A stretch of DNA of 64,000 nucleotides from Calditrichota bacterium. GTDB taxonomy: Bacteria; Calditrichota; Calditrichia; Calditrichales; Calditrichaceae. Each line of letters opens with the position of its first letter. Positions within the stretch are counted from its first letter, which is position 1. Under the pieces are notes generated by a model. It saw only the letters and a list, made by a program, of their open reading frames with translations. It had not been told where the DNA came from and did no database searches. The translations under genes and the position numbers were made by a program. Below, in pieces: positions 40,916 through 50,800 of this stretch. The stretch covers positions 62,001-126,000 of the forward strand of contig JAJRSO010000020.1 of NCBI GenBank assembly GCA_024278755.1, in the 5' to 3' direction.

Positions 40916-42439
40916 GTGAAAATCTTTAAGAGTAGTATTTTATGTTTTCTTTTTATGTTGAAGATTGTATCGCTTCCGGCACAAACAGAAGGCTTTTACA
41001 AAGATATTTTTATGGATGGAGGGGTAAGCCTGACCTCGCGGACCAGTCTCCCGGCTGCCGACGCATTACACCTTTCAATGGAGTTTCTTGCTTCCGGCGA
41101 TACCAGTTTACAACGGAAAACAATCACTAAAAACAACTATGACCAAAACGGATATCTTTTATATCCGGACGGAGCGCCTCGTTTTGCGGTGGTTTATGTA
41201 AATGGCGGAAGCGCTACCGGGCACGGAAAATCGCTCGGAGAAACCGGACGTGAGCGTTTTCGTTCATTTTATTATAACGGCGGAAGCTATACCGGTTCCT
41301 GCGCCGGGATGTTTATTGCCAGCGTCAGTTATATGGAAGACGGGATTTATGAACCGTATTTTCATATCTGGCCGGGACGAACGAAACAGGCCGGATTGGC
41401 CTCCACATACACGGGGCATTTTATTCCGGCCGATTCCCCGCTTTTAAAGTATGCTGATTTTGGCGGTGATCATTACATTCGCAAGGTGTATCATAATTAT
41501 GGCGGCTATGCCCGAGAAGATCTCGATTTTCCGGAAGGCACAGAAGTGCTGCTGCGTTATGATTATCCCGATAAAACGATGGATGAAAAACCAAGCTGCT
41601 GGGCCTATATCGAAAATGACCAAAGCGGCCGTCTTGTGGTTATAGGTTCGCATCCCGAATCGGTTACCTCGGGAGAAAGATTAGATTTAATGAAAGCTAT
41701 TTTGTCGTATGCGCTGGACGGAGTGGCAAAGCCGCGGGTAAAAGGAACCTTGCTTAACGGTCAAGAAAGAATTATGGATAAAAATACTGCGGCAAAGGAA
41801 CCGGCCTATACAAAAATAGGTGATAAACAATATCATCATTTTATGGCAAAAATTCCTCCGGGCGCCCGGAATTTTAAGGTGCTGCTCAGCGGTGACGATA
41901 CCTGTGATCTGTATCTTTATATCAACAGAGAAGAATTTGCTTTTGACGGAGCTTCGGAATTTACGTTACAAACAGCCGGTGCCAACAAAACCTTTTCTCT
42001 TTTGCAGCCAGAATCCGGTACCTGGTATATTGGCGTTAAATGTGCCACAACGGTTCAGTCCGTACGACAGAACCAAGGCTATGTTTATTCTGGCCGGCTG
42101 GATATTTTGAACGGATCGGCCTATTCCATCAAAGCTTCCTGGGATACAGTTACAACGGTTAGCGCAGGAATAAAATCTTTTAAACTGTATCAAAACTTTC
42201 CTAATCCTTTTAATTCAGCCACTCGTATCCGTTATCAATTATTCAGGGAAAGTAACGTCAATTTATCCGTTTTTAACGCGCTCGGGCAAAGAATAGAAAT
42301 ACCTGTAAACAAACAACAGGCGGAAGATGAATATGTGTATGATTGGGATGCCGGACATCTGCCCGGCGGAGTATATTTTATTCGGCTGAAAACAGATGGG
42401 GAAAATGTACAAACAGAGAAAATAGTTCTAATACATTAA
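40916..42439 (+). CDS. Secreted protein with BPL_N amidotransferase-like and PPC domains, sorting tail
   Basis: This protein of about 507 residues has a signal peptide (core SSILCFLFMLKIVSLPA). A BPL_N-like domain (about 60-265) resembles class-I glutamine amidotransferases, with VVYVNGGSATG and GSCAGMFIAS, where the Cys would be the nucleophile-elbow position. A prepeptidase-type PPC beta domain (about 300-385) with GDDTCDLYLYIN and a sorting domain starting QNFPNPFNSATRI follow. Activity is unknown. The start is GTG (40916, or 40907) without a good ribosome site. It precedes the sulfatase/GH3 genes. Confidence 0.83.
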   Translation: MKIFKSSILCFLFMLKIVSLPAQTEGFYKDIFMDGGVSLTSRTSLPAADALHLSMEFLASGDTSLQRKTITKNNYDQNGYLLYPDGAPRFAVVYVNGGSATGHGKSLGETGRERFRSFYYNGGSYTGSCAGMFIASVSYMEDGIYEPYFHIWPGRTKQAGLASTYTGHFIPADSPLLKYADFGGDHYIRKVYHNYGGYAREDLDFPEGTEVLLRYDYPDKTMDEKPSCWAYIENDQSGRLVVIGSHPESVTSGERLDLMKAILSYALDGVAKPRVKGTLLNGQERIMDKNTAAKEPAYTKIGDKQYHHFMAKIPPGARNFKVLLSGDDTCDLYLYINREEFAFDGASEFTLQTAGANKTFSLLQPESGTWYIGVKCATTVQSVRQNQGYVYSGRLDILNGSAYSIKASWDTVTTVSAGIKSFKLYQNFPNPFNSATRIRYQLFRESNVNLSVFNALGQRIEIPVNKQQAEDEYVYDWDAGHLPGGVYFIRLKTDGENVQTEKIVLIH

Positions 42440-42562
42440 TTGAAATCCTATCCCATTGGGTCCTATTTCCCGAAACTTGGTTCGCAATAATTATACGGTT
42501 TTATCCGGGCCTCCGTTTTTTGCGGTGGGAGGATACACTCGAAACAAAATTGTGGTAAAACG

Positions 42563-44152
42563 ATGAACTATAAACGCCGCGAATTTACTAAAACACTTGC
42601 GCTTGGTACAATTGGGCTTAACTCTACTGTCTTGTTTTATTCCTGTGATTTTAAATCCCAAAAACCAAATATTCTCTTTATGATGAGCGATGACCATGCC
42701 GAACAGGCGATCAGCTGCTACGGGAGCAAACTGATACAGACACCGAATATCGATCGTATTGCCAGGGAAGGCATTCGCTTTAAAAATAGTTTTGTAACCA
42801 ACTCCATCTGTGCGCCAAGCAGGGCAACATTACTTACCGGTAAATACAGCCATAAAAACGGTTTGCGCGATAATCAGGATACGTTTGACAGTGATCAGTT
42901 AACCTTTATCAAACTATTGAAGAAAGCCGGCTATCAAACATCTGTTATCGGCAAATGGCATTTAAAATCCTTACCCGTCGGTTTTGATCAGTCCCGTATC
43001 TTAATTGGTCAGGGGCCTTACTACAACCCAACGGTTGTAGAAAACGAGATAAGCCGGGTGATAACCGGTTACACAACGGATATTATTACGGATTTGGCTT
43101 TGGATGTGCTAAACAAAAGGGATAAAGAAAAACCGTTTTGTATGTTGCTGCACCATAAAGCGCCGCACCGCAACTGGATGCCAAGTCCGAAATACTTCAA
43201 TGCGTTTGAAGATGATGAAATTCCATTGCCGAATACTTTTTCGGATAATTATGCCGGCCGTCCGCCGGCCGCCGAAGCAGATATGCGTATCAACGATATG
43301 TATTTATCGTTTGATTTGAAATTGCAGCCCGGATCGTATGAGGTGGAAACCGGCAGCGGTGGAAATAAGGAATATGCAAAAAATATCGAGGAGAACTGGA
43401 AGAAAACATACGAACGGTTTACACCCGAACAAAAGAAAGAATGGGATGCCTATTACGATAAAGTAAACGCCGATTTTAAAAAAACAAAGCCAAAGGGTAA
43501 GGCGTTGCTTAAATGGAAATACCAGCGCTTTATGAAAGATTACTTACGCTGCGTCCTTTCTGTGGATGAGAATGTAGGCAGAGTATTGGATTATTTAGAT
43601 AAAAATAATCTGTCCGAAAATACAATTGTTGTTTATACTTCGGATCAGGGGCTTTTTCTTGGGGAGCATGGTTGGTATGACAAACGTTTTATGTATGAAC
43701 AATCCCTGGAAATGCCCCTGGTTATGCGTTATCCCGGGCAGATAAACCCCGGACAGGTGAGTCGGGAGATGGTATTAAATATCGATTTTGCCTCCACATT
43801 TCTGGACTTTGCCAATGTACCGATTCCTGAAGAAATGCAGGGTAAGTCGCTACGGCCTTTGCTATTGGGAAGTAGACAACACCACTGGCGTAAATCTATC
43901 TATTATCATTACTACGAACATCCCTATGGCTGGCACAATGTACGCAAACATTACGGGGTGCGTACAGAACGGTATAAACTCATTCGCTTTTATGAGGATG
44001 AAGGCAGTTGGGAATTATTTGATTTACATAACGATCCCGATGAGCTGCATAATTGCTATGGAGATTCTGACTATACGGATATTATTAGGCAGCTAAAGAG
44101 AGAACTGAAACGGTTACAGAAAATATATGGAGATACAAACATTCCGGAATAA
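42563..44152 (+). CDS. Type I sulfatase, probably exported
   Basis: The 529-residue protein starts with a Tat-like RREFTKTLALG segment and a possible lipobox (LFYSC), so export is likely. The sulfatase core has SDDH metal ligands, C83-A-P-S-R as the formylglycine maturation motif in NSICAPSRATLLTGK, GKWHLKS, and YTSDQGLFLGEHGWYDKR. The C-terminal part (about 430-529) resembles the DUF4976 region. With the nearby NagZ-like, GH20, symporter and ROK genes, a sulfated amino-sugar such as GlcNAc-6-sulfate is the likely substrate; this is by context. No maturation enzyme is in the window. Confidence 0.93.
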   Translation: MNYKRREFTKTLALGTIGLNSTVLFYSCDFKSQKPNILFMMSDDHAEQAISCYGSKLIQTPNIDRIAREGIRFKNSFVTNSICAPSRATLLTGKYSHKNGLRDNQDTFDSDQLTFIKLLKKAGYQTSVIGKWHLKSLPVGFDQSRILIGQGPYYNPTVVENEISRVITGYTTDIITDLALDVLNKRDKEKPFCMLLHHKAPHRNWMPSPKYFNAFEDDEIPLPNTFSDNYAGRPPAAEADMRINDMYLSFDLKLQPGSYEVETGSGGNKEYAKNIEENWKKTYERFTPEQKKEWDAYYDKVNADFKKTKPKGKALLKWKYQRFMKDYLRCVLSVDENVGRVLDYLDKNNLSENTIVVYTSDQGLFLGEHGWYDKRFMYEQSLEMPLVMRYPGQINPGQVSREMVLNIDFASTFLDFANVPIPEEMQGKSLRPLLLGSRQHHWRKSIYYHYYEHPYGWHNVRKHYGVRTERYKLIRFYEDEGSWELFDLHNDPDELHNCYGDSDYTDIIRQLKRELKRLQKIYGDTNIPE

Positions 44153-44197
44153 TACAATGTAAAAAAATAAATCTTTTTTGTAAAAGAACGGGTATCC

Positions 44198-45238
44198 ATG
44201 GAATATTCACTGGAAGAAAAGATTGGTCAAATGGTAATGAGCGGATTTGCCGGATACGAACTGCATGAGAATACAACGGTTTTTAAGGCCATCAAAAAGT
44301 ATCATCTCGGAAATGTCTGGCTGACAGACAGTCCTGCAAAGGAAGGAAATATAAAATCGGCCGATCAGTTAAAGACACTCATCGACGGTCTTAATACAAT
44401 GAGCGGGCTTCCTTTACTGGTTGCCATAGATGCCGAAGGAGGAAGGGTAATCCGTCTTAAAGAAGAATACGGTTTCCCGGCTACTTTTTCTGCTGAGCGT
44501 ATCGGTCGTATGGATAATCCGAAACAAACCTTTGCAGAAGCGCAAAAGATCGCGATTTTGCTGCGTTCATTAGGGATTAATATTAATTTGGCGCCTGTTG
44601 TGGATTTAGCGATAAATCCGCATAATCCTTCTTTGGCTAATAAAGAACGCTGTTTCTCGGATCAGCCGGAAATTGTTTACAAGCATGCCCGCGCGGTAAT
44701 TGAAGCCCATCATACGCAAGGCGTTTTATGTTGTCTTAAACATTTCCCTGGCCACGGAAGTACCGCAGAAGATTCACATCTGGGTTTTGTGGATGCCAGT
44801 AAAACCTGGAGCAGAACGGAACTGGAACCATATATAAGATTATTAAAGGATTCGCTTGTTGACGCCATTATTCCTGCCCATATTTTAATCAATCAAATGG
44901 AACCTGTTCATCCGGCCACATTGTCCGGAAATATTATTAACGGCTTACTACGCGCCGAAATGGGTTATGACGGATTGGTTATTTCGGATGATCTGCTAAT
45001 GGGCGCCATACGGCAGAATTATTCGCAAACGGAGGCTATTGAACTGGCCGTTAACGCCGGAGTGGATATTCTTTTGTATTCTAAAATGGAACAGGACGGT
45101 GTAAATATAGCGATTGAAGCAATTAAAAAGCTCAAATATTTATGCGAAAAAGGGCGGATTCCTTCCGAACGTATTGAACAGTCTTTTAGGCGCATATTAC
45201 GCTTAAAAAGGAGAGTAAATCAAAAGTTATTACTATAA
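44198..45238 (+). CDS. nagZ: GH3 beta-N-acetylhexosaminidase, NagZ-like
   Basis: The 346-residue protein has the GH3 fold with the NagZ signature LKHFPGHGSTAEDSHLG (about 184-200), which supplies the histidine/aspartate acid-base pair, and VISDDLLMGAI (Asp nucleophile about 264). No signal peptide is present, so it is cytoplasmic. It removes terminal N-acetyl-hexosamine from glycans or muropeptides. The length is usual for NagZ. It follows the sulfatase by 45 nt. The role may be cell-wall recycling or use of imported oligosaccharides. Confidence 0.92.
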   Translation: MEYSLEEKIGQMVMSGFAGYELHENTTVFKAIKKYHLGNVWLTDSPAKEGNIKSADQLKTLIDGLNTMSGLPLLVAIDAEGGRVIRLKEEYGFPATFSAERIGRMDNPKQTFAEAQKIAILLRSLGININLAPVVDLAINPHNPSLANKERCFSDQPEIVYKHARAVIEAHHTQGVLCCLKHFPGHGSTAEDSHLGFVDASKTWSRTELEPYIRLLKDSLVDAIIPAHILINQMEPVHPATLSGNIINGLLRAEMGYDGLVISDDLLMGAIRQNYSQTEAIELAVNAGVDILLYSKMEQDGVNIAIEAIKKLKYLCEKGRIPSERIEQSFRRILRLKRRVNQKLLL

Positions 45239-45687
45239 ATTCAATAAAATAATTCCGCTGCTTAATTCGGTTAAACAAAACCATAAATTCTAAGGTAGAA
45301 ATATCAAAAATCAAATAACTTGAGTCTCAAACAAAAATCACCTTGCAGGGGCCTGTTTAAATTTTAGAATTTGCTGTCTAATTGTTATTTGGCGCCTGTA
45401 TTTTGGTGTTTCCTAAATTTTATTTTAGAAATTTGGGTAACATGTAATTTGTACTATTGGTAGGGGACGTTGTTTTTCTGTTAAAACTGAGGCGCTTAAT
45501 AGCGTTGTCGCTATACTCGGAATGACAGAACTCGTTTTGTTATTGCACACCGGCTCATCGGGTTGAGGAATTTCATATACAGAGCAAAGGAAAAAATCAA
45601 AATAAAATCTTTTAATTGTTAAAAATCACTTCTTTTAACTGCATTTATGCAATATATTGGACTATTTAATAATACAAAGGGGAGCAT
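45239..45687. other. Intergenic region holding repeat copy 2
   Basis: This 449-bp region contains the MITE-like copy at 45280-45439. The remainder (45440-45687) is AT-rich; I see no gene, and no clear promoter beyond AAGGGGAG before the next ATG. Confidence 0.6.
45280..45439 (+). repeat. MITE-like intergenic repeat, copy 2
   Basis: This element of about 160 bp shares with copy 1 the blocks AAAAATCACCT, TTTAGAATTTGCTGT, TTGTTATTTGGCGC and TTTTATTTTAGAAATTTGGGTA. The left end (ACCATAAATTCTAAGGTA) is less well preserved than in copy 1 and carries about 25 extra bases. Confidence 0.7.
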
Positions 45688-47610
45688 ATGAAACATTCAT
45701 TGTTACGTTTTACTATTTTTCCATTTTTACTTACGGCATTCTTAGGCAATCCGTTAACTGCAGAAACACATTTATTCAAACAATATCGCCAAACCACAAC
45801 ACCGCGTATTTCTGCCGGCGCCCGGTTTTACCAGTCCAGACATCGTGGGGATATTCAGATATCTACACAGGCAAAGCTGCAACCGTTAGCCAAACAGACC
45901 CGGACAACGGCCAACCCTCAGCTTTCCGGTCCGGTTACCGAATCCATTAACTACGCCCGTGACGATAGTTTAAACGGTTGGGGACAATCACCTCCGGATA
46001 ATGCCGGATGTGTGGGGCCGAACCATTTTTTGCTTGCCGTAAATACGGCAATTGAATGGTATGATAAGAATACCCGTACCCGGGAATACAGCCAGAGTTT
46101 GAATACATTTTTTGCGCCCACTTCACCGACGGATTTATTTGATCCCCGTGTACTTTGGGATCAATATAATAACCGGTATGTGGTAATTGCCGATGAACAG
46201 AGTGACAGCAATAACAGCGCCTTTATTCATATTGCCGTTTCACAAACCAGTAATCCTAACGACGGCTGGTATTTTCAGCGAATCGACACAAAACTGAATA
46301 TAAACGGGACGGATACCTGGCTGGATTTCCCCTCGTTGGGGGTTAGCAGCGAAGCGCTGTATTTAAGCGGTAATATGTTTACATTTAGCAATGCATATCA
46401 GGCCACCCGTATCTGGATTATTGATAAAACGTTATACAGCGGTGGCACATCGGCCTACACGATGCACGATCCGTCTACGGAAGCCGGACTGAGCAGTCAG
46501 GCCTTTACCATCCAGCCTGCTCATATGTATGGAGTTCAGCCGACGAATGTGGGCGCCTTTATGTTTAGCAGCGAATGGGATGATAACAACGGAAACAACG
46601 ATTTAATCGCCGTCTTTCGGGTGGATGACCCGCTTGGAACATCCGGCGGTCCGTTGTTTACGGTACAATTCCTCAATCCCGGAGAAATTCATAACAATAG
46701 TTCCGGCGTTCCAACGTCTCCGCAAAAAGACAGCAATGTAAATATCGATTTTGGAGATGATCGAGCGCAAAGTTGTGTTTGGCGCCAAGGAACCCTGGCC
46801 GGCGCTTTTACCATCAATCCATCTTCTGGTACACAGGCAGGACAGGCAACGAATTTTTGGTTTACGGCAACCACTTCCGAACTGACCGCAGTTAGCCTGG
46901 TACAGCAGGGACTTGTGGAAGGCGATGATATTGCCGATAATGCCGCTACCGGTTTTCCTGCCATCTCCATCAACGCAAATGGTGATATCGGCATCGGATA
47001 TTCTGCCTGCGCCTCCACCATTTATGCCGGCGCCTATTATACCGTGCACCAGGCCGCCGATGCGCCTGGCAGTAATCAGGGCTCGTTTTTAATGCATGAC
47101 GGATTAAACGCATATGTACGCACCGGTTTGCCGATACATATCGGTAACCGCTGGGGCGATTATAGTTCCATCGCTCTGGATCCGAATGATGAAAATGATT
47201 TTTGGGTATTTAATCAATATGCCTGGACACCGGGAAATTACGACCCGTTTGCCGATGAAGACGGCCGCTGGGCAACCGCATTTGCCCGCATTCTTCCTAA
47301 CGGACCGTCGGCTCTAAGGAAAAATGCAGGAGGTGTAACTCCCGCTGGTTTTATCTTATCACAAAACTATCCCAATCCTTTTAATCCCGCCACAACTATT
47401 CGCTACTCACTTTCATACCGGGCAAACGTGCGGATAATTGTTTATAATGCACTCGGCGAAACGGTGCGGGAACTAGTAAACACAGAGCAAAACAGCGGTT
47501 TTTATCAAATTTCATTTAACGCCTCCGGCCTGTCCAGCGGGATATATTTTTATACGATGTTTGTAAATAATTCCAAACATCAGATACGAAAAATGATGCT
47601 AATTGAATAA
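45688..47610 (+). CDS. Secreted beta-propeller-like protein with sorting domain
   Basis: The 640-residue protein has a signal peptide (core FTIFPFLLTAFLGN), a long central region (about 80-540) of beta repeats with Asp/Asn-rich stretches (DPRVLWDQYNNRYVVIAD, DTWLDFPSLGVS), and a sorting domain starting QNYPNPFNPATTIRYSL and ending HQIRKMMLIE. I do not recognise a catalytic motif; a surface-exposed propeller of unknown role fits. Strong SD (AAGGGGAG). A hairpin terminator follows. Confidence 0.85.
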   Translation: MKHSLLRFTIFPFLLTAFLGNPLTAETHLFKQYRQTTTPRISAGARFYQSRHRGDIQISTQAKLQPLAKQTRTTANPQLSGPVTESINYARDDSLNGWGQSPPDNAGCVGPNHFLLAVNTAIEWYDKNTRTREYSQSLNTFFAPTSPTDLFDPRVLWDQYNNRYVVIADEQSDSNNSAFIHIAVSQTSNPNDGWYFQRIDTKLNINGTDTWLDFPSLGVSSEALYLSGNMFTFSNAYQATRIWIIDKTLYSGGTSAYTMHDPSTEAGLSSQAFTIQPAHMYGVQPTNVGAFMFSSEWDDNNGNNDLIAVFRVDDPLGTSGGPLFTVQFLNPGEIHNNSSGVPTSPQKDSNVNIDFGDDRAQSCVWRQGTLAGAFTINPSSGTQAGQATNFWFTATTSELTAVSLVQQGLVEGDDIADNAATGFPAISINANGDIGIGYSACASTIYAGAYYTVHQAADAPGSNQGSFLMHDGLNAYVRTGLPIHIGNRWGDYSSIALDPNDENDFWVFNQYAWTPGNYDPFADEDGRWATAFARILPNGPSALRKNAGGVTPAGFILSQNYPNPFNPATTIRYSLSYRANVRIIVYNALGETVRELVNTEQNSGFYQISFNASGLSSGIYFYTMFVNNSKHQIRKMMLIE

Positions 47611-47645
47611 AAATATCAGGAATTGATAAAACATAGTTTTTCTTT

Positions 47646-47685
47646 AAGGCGGCGGCTTAATTGCCGCCTTTTTTGTTTTTTTTAG
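47646..47685 (+). terminator. Intrinsic terminator
   Basis: AAGGCGGC (47646-47653) pairs with GCCGCCTT (47663-47670), loop GGCTTAATT, followed by a long T-tract. Confidence 0.9.
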
Positions 47686-47865
47686 CTAACTTAAATCCCA
47701 GCCGCATGGTTCTTATTGGCCGATACTCGGATTGCAATAATACATTAGATCTTTTTGGATTTCCCACCGGTTACGATAGATTGTTCCTTTATCTGTTTTC
47801 CTTATGATATTTTCGAATTTGCCGAATATACAAATAATGTATTTACCTATTACCGGAGAGAGGGT

Positions 47866-50800
47866 ATGAAAGACGAACAGAAGACAAAAGCACAGCTTAT
47901 TGCCGAACTGCAGGTCCTGCGTAAACAATTGGAACCCTCCGGAGACTTATTGGCAAAGCCGCCCTATCAGTTGGCAAAATTTATGCATCTGATCACAGAA
48001 AATACGGCGGTTAATATTGCGTTTACTACCTTCGATTTAAAAGCAAACTATGTTTATGTAAATCAATCGGTGAAGGCCACTCTTGGGTATGAACCGGAAG
48101 AAATTATCGGAAAATCATTTTTCGAATTTATTCATCCCGATGATAAAAAAGCGCTTTTGCCGTTGTTAAAAACCTATCTGCAAAAGAAACTAAAGAAATT
48201 ATTTACCGGAAAAGAATCGGAAATAACAGAAATAATCGAATTTCGCTTTAAGGCAAAAGACGGCCGCTGGCATTTTATGCGCAGTACAATTAATGTGGCC
48301 GACAACTACCTGTTAGCCATTACAAATGATATCAGCGCTCAAAAAGAAATAGATATGCGTCTTCAGGAAGCGGCCGCCAAATGGGAAACCACATTTAATG
48401 CCATGAGCGATTCGGTAAGCATTATCGATACCGACGGGCATTTGATTCAGTACAATGAAGCCACACTTAAAATGTTTGATATTTCCAAATTAGAAATTCA
48501 AGCGAAGCACTGTTGGGAATTAGTCCACAAAACCTCCGAGCCCATCGAAGATTGTCCTATTGTTCGAATGAAGAAAAGTAAGAAAGCGGAATCTATGGTT
48601 TTTCAGGATGACGAGCGCTGGCTGGAAGTTGCCGTGGATCCGGTTTTCGATTCCAATAAAAACATCATAGGCGCCGTTCATATAGTAAGTGATATTAGCA
48701 GCCGTAAACAGGTAGAAAAGGCGCTTCTTAAAAGCGAGAACAAATACCGTACACTTTTTGAACAATCGGCCGATGCCCTTCTTATTATAAAAGACGGTGT
48801 CTTTGTTGACTGTAATCCCGCAACCGTAAAAATGTTGGGATATAGAAATAAAGAGATGTTTTTAGACACGCACCCTTCGGAACTCTCTCCGGAACACCAG
48901 CCGGACGGAAAGCCTTCATTTAAAAAAGCCAATGAAATGATAGCCATCGCCCTAAAGAAAGGGAGCCATCGTTTTGAATGGTATCATAAAAAACACAGCG
49001 GAGAGGTTTTCCCGGTGGAAGTGTTGCTTACCACGATATCGCTTGATGAAGAAAACTTTATTCATGTTGTATGGCGCGACATTACCGAACGCAAACAGGT
49101 TGAGAAAGCCTTAAGAGAAAGCGAACAAAAAAACCGCATCTTAATTGATATGGCGCCCGACAGCTTCTTTCAGGGCGATATGGATGGCAATCTGATTCGT
49201 GTTAATGCCAAAGCCTGTGAGCTGACCGGTTATACCGAAGAAGAACTTTTAACCTTTAATATTTCAGAATTATTCAATATCAAAAGTCTATCTGAAAAGC
49301 CATTACGCTACGATTTGCTCGATACCGGTTCCGTGCTCACTACCGAAAGGCAAATGCAACGGAAAGACGGTTCGGCTGTTTATATTGAAATGAATTCGCG
49401 ATTAATGCCGGACGGGACCTATCAATCTTTTATTAGGGATATTTCGGATAGAATTAGGTTTCAGGAAAGGTTAAAAGAAAGAGAAGCTCTGTTTAGGAAT
49501 TTATTTGAAAAGAACCAGGCGGTTATGATATTAATTGAGCCTGAAAACGGAGAAATTATTGATGTGAACAAGGCAGCCTGTTCTTATTACGGGTGGAGCC
49601 GTGAAGAGATGCTCACGAAAAATATAAAACAAATTAATACGCTATCGGATTCTGAAGTTCAGGAAGAAATGAAACGCGCCCTAAATCATCAGCAAAATTA
49701 TTTTGAATTTAAACACCGCCTGGCAGACGGTTCCATACGTAATGTTGAAGTATATAGCGGGGCCGTAAAGATTTATCAGCGCAAACTGCTCTATTCGTTA
49801 GTCTTTGATATTACCGAACGAAAACAGGCCGAAAAAAGACTCGAAGAGAGTGAAAATAAGTTGCGTTTGATAGTGGAGGGAACCCCGAATCTATTTTTTT
49901 ATATGCAGGATAAAAATGGTGATTTATCCTATATTTCTCCTTCCGTTGAAAAAATTACCGGCCGCTCTGTAGAAGAATGGAAAAAGAGAAAAGACTGGTT
50001 CTTAACAGATAATCCATTTAACGATTTAGTAAAAGATGCAACCCGGAAGCATTTAAATGGCGAAACTACCGATGGACCTATCATTGCAGAAATTGAACAT
50101 GCCGACAACTATCCGATTCTCTTGGAAATCTATGAAAATATTGTTTTTGAAGATGGAACCGTTCAGGGCCTGCAGGGCGTTGCGCATGACATTACGCAGC
50201 GTTACAAAGCGGAGGAGGCGTTGAAAAAAAGTGAGAAAAGTTTCAGACTCTTATTCGAAAGTTCCCCGTTGGGCATCTATTTTGCCACACCTGAAGGCAA
50301 AATTCTCGATGGGAATCGGGCGATGCTGGACATTTTGGGTTCTCCCTCGCTGGAAGCAACAAAACAAATAAATGTTTTGACTTTCCCTCCTCTCGTTAAA
50401 AACGGATTTGCCGCTTCCTTTAAAAAATGTGTCAGGGAGAAGAGAACACATCTGTTTGAGGTTTCATATACATCCAAATGGGGAAAGAAAATTTTATTAT
50501 CCAGTTATATTGTACCATTAACCGATGCACAAGGCAAGGTTGAAAAAGTTTACACTTTAATGCAGGATATCACCGAGCGAAAACAGGCCGAAGAGCGGAT
50601 TAAGGAGAGTGAAGAACGTTTTAGAATGGCCTTTTATACCAGTCCGGATGCCATTACAATAAGCAGTGTAACGAACGGTAAATATTTGGATGTAAATGAT
50701 GGATTTACAAACATCACCGGTTATGCAAAAGAAGAAGCTCTGGGGAAAACGGTATCGGATTTAGATATTTGGCATGAAAACAAAGAACGTATTCGGTTTG

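Noticed and set aside
47755-47865. Upstream extension of the ten-PAS kinase
   Set aside because: It starts with TTG without a ribosome site; the ATG at 47866 has GGAGAGAGG.
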